IMG/VR virus record: IMGVR_UViG_3300018416_000117
Span: 1 to 23,784 of that record
Source: a virus
Length of the DNA: 23,784 bases
Direction: 5' to 3' (one strand)
The notes beneath the pieces were generated by a model that saw only the letters and a list, made by a program, of their open reading frames with translations, had not been told where the DNA came from and did no database searches. The translations under genes and the position numbers were made by a program. This document shows positions 19,780 to 23,784 of the stretch, piece by piece. Numbering within the stretch: the stretch's first letter is position 1; every line of letters starts with the position of its first letter.

Positions 19780-21485
19780 CTGATATTATCTAATTCATCA
19801 AAGGGCGTTTGATTATTAAAATAATATCTATTTGATTTTCTGTGGTATGTTATGCCTTCAATATCTTGTGGATAACCTACCAATTTTTGTTTTTTAATCT
19901 TTTGACTGCCAAATGTAACTTCAGTATTACTAAAATCTAAAGCTCTATTTGGTCTCCATACAAAAAGTACATTATCACTTTTATCAGCAAACGTTCCACC
20001 ACCTTTTATTGAATTAACATCTGGTTTTCTATACCTTCCGTTGTCATCCTTTTGTGGTGTAACTTGGTGTGCAACTAAATGAACAGAAATTTTATTCTCT
20101 ACGGCAAACCTTTTTAATTCACTCATAAATCTACTTATGTATAAATCTTCTCTTTCACCTCGTTGCATCCTGTGTTGTACAGTATTGTATGGGTCAATAA
20201 TCAATGAACGTATTCCTTTTGTCTTAACTAAAAACTTAGCTCTTTCAAATATGTCTTCTAATTTATAACTTTTTTTTGGATATATAATAAAAAAATGTTT
20301 TTTCATAAACTCCATGCCTTGTTTAAACTCCTTTTCACTCATATAATTATTTTGATAAAAAGGGTCTGAACTTTTGCCAATGTAACATTCTATTAAGTCA
20401 TGGAAAAAATCATTTATTGGCATATTCTCTGGACTAAATACTGCAAACTTCCAACCATCGTGAAATGCCTTTAAAACTGATAGTTGATTTAAAAACATAC
20501 TTTTTCCTTCATTTTGATACCCTGTCCATATATTAACTTCACCGTTTCTCCAAGTCCATGCCCTATCAATAGCACTTATATGAGTTGTAGAACCTCGCTC
20601 TTGTCCGTTCTTATAACCGTCCAACATACTATCATAAATATCATCAACGGCAAAAATACCTTCTACTTTTGGTACTCTAGCTTGTTTAAATCTATACTGT
20701 AATGATTCTATACCTTCATTTAACAAAACTTCGTTAGCATCTTTATAAGGATTTGTGTCAATAATTCTAATCTTTTCAGCACCAATACGCCTTATTAACT
20801 CTTCTTCTAAGTATCTTCCGTTTTCGTCATTGTCAGTACATAAGTAAACTACTTTTGCATTATCAAATACTTCATAAGAATTTGTAATACATTCTAGTTT
20901 CTTGTCTAAGTTTTTATCTCTGGCATTTGGTGCACCCATATTAACAGATGTATGCCAAGTGAAACCTGCTACTTCCCAACTAAGTGAATCTAATTCTCCT
21001 TCACATAGTATTACAAAATCTTGATTCACTACCCTATCGTAATTAAATATTATGGGTTGACTATTTCTTGACTGTGTAAATGTTTTGTTTTCAATGCCTC
21101 TTGTTTTATAATTTACAAGTTCATTATTTTTTAAGTAAGGAAACACAACACTTCTGCCATCTTTTGTAGTAGTAATCTTATTGTTTTCTATAACTTCATT
21201 AGTTATGCCTCTATCATTAAGAAACTTTATGGCACTTGAACTTATTTTCTTTAAGTTGTTTGTAGTTGGTTTAGTATATATTTTTTCTTGTATCATATTG
21301 TTGTTAGGGTTTACAGAACCGTTCCAACCACAATGGTGGCAGTGATATAGTCCATCGTCTAGATTTATTGACAAAGATGTATCTCTTTTGTTTTTTCTAG
21401 TATGACTACATTTTGGGCACTTTACTTTCTGTTGAGAGTATTTGCCTTTGGGTGCGATTCCAATTTTTCTAAAGTTTTCTTGCAT
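19758..21485 (-). CDS. Bifunctional primase-helicase (T7 gp4/Twinkle-like)
   Basis: 575 aa from ATG at 21485 (MQENFRKIGIAPKGKYSQQK); a longer in-frame GTG start would run into the repeat cluster and is rejected. Zinc site C23/C26 and C49/C52; TOPRIM fold with E162 (VILCEGELDS) and D217/D219 (CTDNDENG); RecA/DnaB-like motor with Walker A GYQNEGKS at 321-328, E352 (FSPENMP), Walker B D430 (LIIDPYN) and an arginine/histidine segment VAHQVTPQ. It would unwind DNA and lay primers at the fork. No DNA polymerase gene is seen in the window, so the host enzyme or one elsewhere in the genome may be used. Confidence 0.9.
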   Translation of the reverse strand: MQENFRKIGIAPKGKYSQQKVKCPKCSHTRKNKRDTSLSINLDDGLYHCHHCGWNGSVNPNNNMIQEKIYTKPTTNNLKKISSSAIKFLNDRGITNEVIENNKITTTKDGRSVVFPYLKNNELVNYKTRGIENKTFTQSRNSQPIIFNYDRVVNQDFVILCEGELDSLSWEVAGFTWHTSVNMGAPNARDKNLDKKLECITNSYEVFDNAKVVYLCTDNDENGRYLEEELIRRIGAEKIRIIDTNPYKDANEVLLNEGIESLQYRFKQARVPKVEGIFAVDDIYDSMLDGYKNGQERGSTTHISAIDRAWTWRNGEVNIWTGYQNEGKSMFLNQLSVLKAFHDGWKFAVFSPENMPINDFFHDLIECYIGKSSDPFYQNNYMSEKEFKQGMEFMKKHFFIIYPKKSYKLEDIFERAKFLVKTKGIRSLIIDPYNTVQHRMQRGEREDLYISRFMSELKRFAVENKISVHLVAHQVTPQKDDNGRYRKPDVNSIKGGGTFADKSDNVLFVWRPNRALDFSNTEVTFGSQKIKKQKLVGYPQDIEGITYHRKSNRYYFNNQTPFDELDNIRCESELE

Positions 21486-21513
21486 AGTAATTTTTTTTGT
21501 GTATATTTTATAA

Positions 21514-21574
21514 TACACTATGTAATATAATACACTATGTATTATTTATTTATATATTACACTATGTATTACAT
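21514..21574. repeat. 17-bp palindromic repeats (iteron/operator-like), array B
   Basis: TACACTATGTAATATAA at 21514-21530, a second unit starting TACACTATGTATTA at 21531, and a third at 21558-21574. Spacing is 17 then 27 bp. The sequence is the same as in array A (9354-9421), with the palindrome TTACA-CTA-TGTAA. The array fills the gap between the winged-helix gene and the primase-helicase gene, overlapping the former's last codons. Position next to an HTH protein fits an origin or an autoregulated operator. Confidence 0.8.
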
Positions 21575-21874
21575 AGAACTGACATTCTTGGCACTTGGGC
21601 TTACATAAATCTTACGCTCTTTGCCGTCATTTCCTAAGCTTTTTGTAACTCTTTTTATATAATCTTTGTTTTCTAAACTCTTTAAAATTCTATATAAAGT
21701 TCTATCGTTTAAATTTAATGCCATGCATATACTATCATTTGAGGCATAACAATAACCTTTTTTAATCGAAAGTGAATCTATATAAGATAATACAGTAGCT
21801 TCTGATATTGATAAATTTGTGTTCATAAATGCTAAATTAATGTTTACGTATTTTGTGTTTTTTCTTTGTGTCAT
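21569..21874 (-). CDS. Winged-helix DNA-binding protein (replication initiator/regulator type)
   Basis: 101 aa from ATG at 21874. Residues about 20-78 form a winged helix: LSISEATVLSYIDSLSIKKG, then SNDSICMALNLNDRTLYRIL as the recognition helix and SLENKDYIKRVTK as the wing, as in the HTH_36 group and plasmid/phage replication initiators. The rest is a short tail. The gene ends inside a cluster of palindromic repeats that its product could bind. Binding partner is inferred from location. Confidence 0.7.
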   Translation of the reverse strand: MTQRKNTKYVNINLAFMNTNLSISEATVLSYIDSLSIKKGYCYASNDSICMALNLNDRTLYRILKSLENKDYIKRVTKSLGNDGKERKIYVSPSAKNVSSM

Positions 21875-21885
21875 AATGTTAGATA

Positions 21886-21941
21886 AAAATCCCCCAAAAC
21901 AAAAGACACGAACTCAGAAAATGCCTCAAGTAATGGGGGAA
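21886..21941 (-). terminator. Possible weak terminator or RNA hairpin after the SSB-like gene
   Basis: On the minus strand CCCCC (21940-21936 region) can pair with GGGGG (21895-21891), the latter followed by ATTTTTAT. The loop is about 40 bases, longer than usual, so termination would be leaky at best. It lies between the SSB-like stop and the winged-helix start. Confidence 0.3.
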
Positions 21942-21948
21942 TGTTAAT

Positions 21949-22221
21949 TTAAAATGGTAAATCTGGTGTCGGTAAAGACGGTGCAGGTGCTGATGCAGTA
22001 GCTTGAGTTTCTTTATTCTCAGGCACATATTCATCAATCCATACATTGTGAGTTTTCCCATACTGGTCTGTGGCTTTTTTGTTTGCAATAGTAAGCTTTA
22101 AATAACGCTTACCTTTATAATCAAACCAAGCATCCTTAACTTTGTCTTCACTAATAGTAAAGTTTACCATGTCGTAGTTTCCAACTTTTTTTCCACTACC
22201 AACAAATTTTCTTTCATTCAT
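21949..22221 (-). CDS. Small SSB-like protein
   Basis: 90 aa from ATG at 22221, 14 nt after the ERF stop. The core has strand-rich segments (KRYLKLTIANKKATDQYGKT, then HNVWIDEYVP) and the C-terminus is a Pro/Ala-rich tail ending PDLPF, the acidic-hydrophobic tip that bacterial SSB uses to recruit partner proteins. It is shorter than a normal OB-fold SSB. Proximity to ERF and primase-helicase supports single-strand binding; the fold is inferred. Confidence 0.65.
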   Translation of the reverse strand: MNERKFVGSGKKVGNYDMVNFTISEDKVKDAWFDYKGKRYLKLTIANKKATDQYGKTHNVWIDEYVPENKETQATASAPAPSLPTPDLPF

Positions 22222-22235
22222 AATTTTAATTTAAT

Positions 22236-22799
22236 TTAGGTTAATAATAATTTTTCTACTTTCTTACTTACTTTATATTTTTTTCTAATATCGGTGATAG
22301 TAAAACCCTTTTCTTTTATAGCTTGTTTTGCTTTGTCAAACTTCTCTCCTTTCTCTTCAAGCCAATCTTTATTTGGCTCTAACACGCTTGTAGACGCATT
22401 TTGAGATACCTTAGAGTGATTGTTAGTAGCATCTGCATCTTTGGTATCATCAATTAAAAACAAGCCGTTTAAAGCGTATTTTCTAGCATAACTACTTGAA
22501 GCTCCATAACATTGAGCTACATCCATACCTTTTCTATTTAGGTTAATTCCTGCCTGTGCTCTTACAGATAGTTTGTCTTTTCCGTCTGTAATCTCAGCAA
22601 CGGCATTAACAAACAATGGCTCTGGAGCAATAGAATCAGATATAGTAAGCAACAACCCTTCTTTTGCAAGTAAAGGTTTAACTGCCTCTAAAATGTCTTC
22701 ACAACTCCTGTAATTGTAATTACCGAAATTGTTTCTTTGATTTTTAGGTGCTTTCAAACTCCCTTGAATACGCACCAATTTCTTTGTTAAGTTTTCCAT
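22236..22799 (-). CDS. erf: ERF-family single-strand annealing recombinase
   Basis: 187 aa from ATG at 22799 (MENLTKKLVRIQGSLKAPKN); upstream in-frame codons lie in promoter sequence. ERF marks: FGNYNYRSCEDILEAVKPLL, then LLLTISDS, VAEITDG and AQCYGASSSYARKYALNGLF, the last being the family hallmark (G..xSYxRKYAL.GLf). A C-terminal linker and helical tail follow. ERF proteins anneal complementary single strands in phage recombination and genome circularisation. First gene of its transcript, with terminator and promoter just upstream. Confidence 0.92.
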   Translation of the reverse strand: MENLTKKLVRIQGSLKAPKNQRNNFGNYNYRSCEDILEAVKPLLAKEGLLLTISDSIAPEPLFVNAVAEITDGKDKLSVRAQAGINLNRKGMDVAQCYGASSSYARKYALNGLFLIDDTKDADATNNHSKVSQNASTSVLEPNKDWLEEKGEKFDKAKQAIKEKGFTITDIRKKYKVSKKVEKLLLT

Positions 22800-22803
22800 G
22801 TAA

Positions 22804-22834
22804 CAAACATATACATAAAAAATGTCATGTGCAA
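22804..22834 (-). promoter_or_regulatory. Bacteroidota-type promoter of the recombination/replication operon
   Basis: Minus strand: TTG (22834-22832), 20-bp spacer, TATGTTTG (22811-22804), a full match to TAnnTTTG. The ERF ATG is only 4 bases further on, so the transcript would be nearly leaderless, which is unusual. Confidence 0.6.
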
Positions 22835-22844
22835 GACAAAAGAC

Positions 22845-22873
22845 AAAAAAAAGAGGCAACGCTAGTTACCCCT
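22845..22873 (-). terminator. Rho-independent terminator after the lysis genes
   Basis: Minus strand AGGGGTAAC pairs with GTTGCCTCT (two wobble pairs) around the loop TAGC, followed by a run of at least seven T. It separates the lysis unit from the ERF promoter. Confidence 0.8.
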
Positions 22874-22913
22874 TTTCGTTGAAAACAAAGAAAATCAACA
22901 GATATTCGCACCC

Positions 22914-22988
22914 TATTGAATTCACAAAGATATAAAAATACCTATTAAATTCACAAGGGTATTGAATTTATTTATTAACCTATTAAAT
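22914..22988. repeat. Cluster of TTGTGAATT(C/T)AATA repeats
   Basis: Plus strand TATTGAATTCACAA at 22914-22927, TATTAAATTCACAA at 22943-22956, TATTGAATTTA from about 22961 and TATTAAATTC near 22981. The first is identical to 14-mers at 9700-9713 and 11434-11447. On the minus strand TTG (22956-22954), 21 bp, TATCTTTG (22932-22925) forms a promoter-like pair whose transcript would end after about 75 bases at the 22873-22845 terminator. Confidence 0.6.
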
Positions 22989-23123
22989 TCAACGACCCTG
23001 ACCCTTGTATTTCTTATGATAGTTTTTAGAGCTTTTTAAGGCACTCATTTTGCTTTTTGCGTGTATACCCTTACGTTTTTTAGATTTGCTCTTATAAGTG
23101 CTTATTTTAAGTACTCTAGCCAT
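22989..23123 (-). CDS. Small highly basic phage protein (44 aa)
   Basis: ATG at 23123 shares bases with the holin TAA (TAATG); TGA at 22989. Product: MARVLKISTYKSKSKKRKGI, then HAKSKMSALKSSKNYHKKYK and GQGR. I recognise this type: short lysine-rich proteins with 'ISTYK.KS', 'KGVHAK' and 'GQGR' are frequent in Bacteroidota phages. Strong charge suggests nucleic-acid binding; role unknown. Confidence 0.8.
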   Translation of the reverse strand: MARVLKISTYKSKSKKRKGIHAKSKMSALKSSKNYHKKYKGQGR

Positions 23124-23581
23124 TATTTTTTAAATATACTAGTAGCTTTTTCTGTTGTACGACCACCAAAGTATGCTAATACAACTGCCATCATTACTTT
23201 CTCAAATGTATCGTTCCATGTAACACCAATGTTAAATGGCACGCTTTCTATGCTGTCTAATATACCAGCTAAACTAAATACAACTATACACCAAACCAAA
23301 ACTAGAGGACGTACATTCTTCGAAAGCCATGAGTCGCTTATAGAATCAGCTTGCCATCTATCTGTTATAGATTGTATTTCTTTGTTTTGTTGTTCGTAAA
23401 TTAGTTGTTGTAGTTTTATTTTATCTTCATTAGATATTTTAGATTTACCTATTTCAGACAACGCTTCTTGTGGCGAGCTTACACCGCTTAATACTTTTCC
23501 TAGTGTTGGATTTATCATTGATGCAGCACCAAATAATAATTTACCAACTGTAGTTTCTTTAAATTTCTTTTTATCAGACAT
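23123..23581 (-). CDS. Putative holin, 3-TM type
   Basis: 152 aa from ATG at 23581, overlapping the end of the endolysin gene by 8 bases. Hydrophobic segments: a weak one near 12-30 (VGKLLFGAASMI), a strong one near 91-110 (RPLVLVWCIVVFSLAGIL), and one near 127-141 (FEKVMMAVVLAYFGG). SDSWLSKNVRPLVL and FGGRTTEKATSIFKK match the pattern of the three-TM holin group also used in gene-transfer-agent release. It would permeabilise the inner membrane to release the endolysin. Pairing with the M15 peptidase supports it. Confidence 0.8.
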   Translation of the reverse strand: MSDKKKFKETTVGKLLFGAASMINPTLGKVLSGVSSPQEALSEIGKSKISNEDKIKLQQLIYEQQNKEIQSITDRWQADSISDSWLSKNVRPLVLVWCIVVFSLAGILDSIESVPFNIGVTWNDTFEKVMMAVVLAYFGGRTTEKATSIFKK

Positions 23582-23784
23582 TTGTTATATCTATATATTT
23601 AGTTTTACCATCTTCTCTGTATGCCTTTAGACATCTTTTTCTGTTTGAATCTGCGTCTACATAGCTTACGTGTACCCAATCTGGGTTATGGTCTGTACCA
23701 AACTCCCAAATAAGTTGGTCAAAGTCGAGATTATCTTTAATATAATAATACATAAAAGCATTACTAACGCTACCATAAACGTCA
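23574..23784 (-). CDS. M15-type peptidoglycan peptidase (endolysin), C-terminal part
   Basis: The last 69 residues are visible; the 5' end lies outside. FDQLIWEFGTDHNPDWVHVS is the conserved end of the peptidase M15_3 domain, in which WVH carries a zinc-binding His. A short tail (YREDGKTKYIDITNV) follows. The enzyme would cut peptide cross-links in the cell wall. Its stop overlaps the holin start. Confidence 0.85.
   Translation of the reverse strand, partial: DVYGSVSNAFMYYYIKDNLDFDQLIWEFGTDHNPDWVHVSYVDADSNRKRCLKAYREDGKTKYIDITNV

Noticed and set aside
21879-22088. 69-codon minus-strand frame within the SSB-like gene
   Set aside because: A shifted frame of the SSB-like gene, whose own frame ends in the telling PDLPF tail.
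23061-23399. 112-codon frame on the plus strand in the holin region
   Set aside because: Antisense to the holin and small basic protein, both with clear family features and coupled starts.

Overview
The window looks like part of the genome of a tailed bacteriophage (or prophage) of a Bacteroidota host, most likely a flavobacterium. The DNA is very AT-rich and every convincing gene lies on the minus strand, so transcription runs from base 23784 towards base 1. Genes are packed with TAATG, ATGA and TAGTG overlaps. Shine-Dalgarno sites are essentially absent. Several intergenic gaps carry the Bacteroidota-type promoter (TTG, 19-21 bp, TAnnTTTG). A long non-contractile tail is suggested by a tape measure, a frameshifted tail-assembly chaperone and the lack of any visible sheath gene. 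Portal and major capsid genes are not in the window.

Layout in transcription order. (1) 23784-22989, lysis: the end of an M15-type endolysin, a 3-TM holin and a small basic protein, closed by a terminator. (2) 22834-18005, recombination and replication: ERF annealing protein, SSB-like protein, winged-helix protein, a cluster of 17-bp palindromic repeats, primase-helicase, VRR-NUC nuclease, a sigma-like factor, a Cys-rich protein, a PD-(D/E)XK-like protein and a 48-aa protein. (3) 18001-14450: a promoter, a small lipoprotein, a RecE-like exonuclease, a DnaA-C-like protein, an Nmad1/DUF1599-like protein, and the small and large terminase subunits. (4) 14433-11365: a promoter, then a run of very small early-type genes, a ParB-like protein and a terminator. 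(5) 11322-10029: a second promoter with the same internal motif as the first, six small genes (two encoding single-TM peptides) and a terminator. (6) 9694-9236: one small gene and a second array of the 17-bp repeats. (7) 9235-1: tail genes (chaperone with a -1 frameshift, tail completion proteins, tail-tip proteins, tape measure), then an XkdF-like protease and the start of a fibre-type protein.

How it fits together: ERF, SSB-like protein and RecE-like exonuclease form a plausible single-strand annealing set. The winged-helix protein, iteron-like repeats and primase-helicase form a plausible replication initiation set. Terminases feed packaging, while the tail genes sit in a separate late operon behind the second repeat array.

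The most notable points are: the same 17-bp palindrome in front of both the primase-helicase gene and the tail operon; a clear -1 frameshift on a run of nine T; two promoters sharing the motif TTTCCAACTGAC in two small-gene operons; a 14-bp repeat found in three intergenic spots, two of them next to terminators; and about a dozen genes shorter than 60 codons that are easily missed. All functional calls come from reading the sequence; no database search was run.
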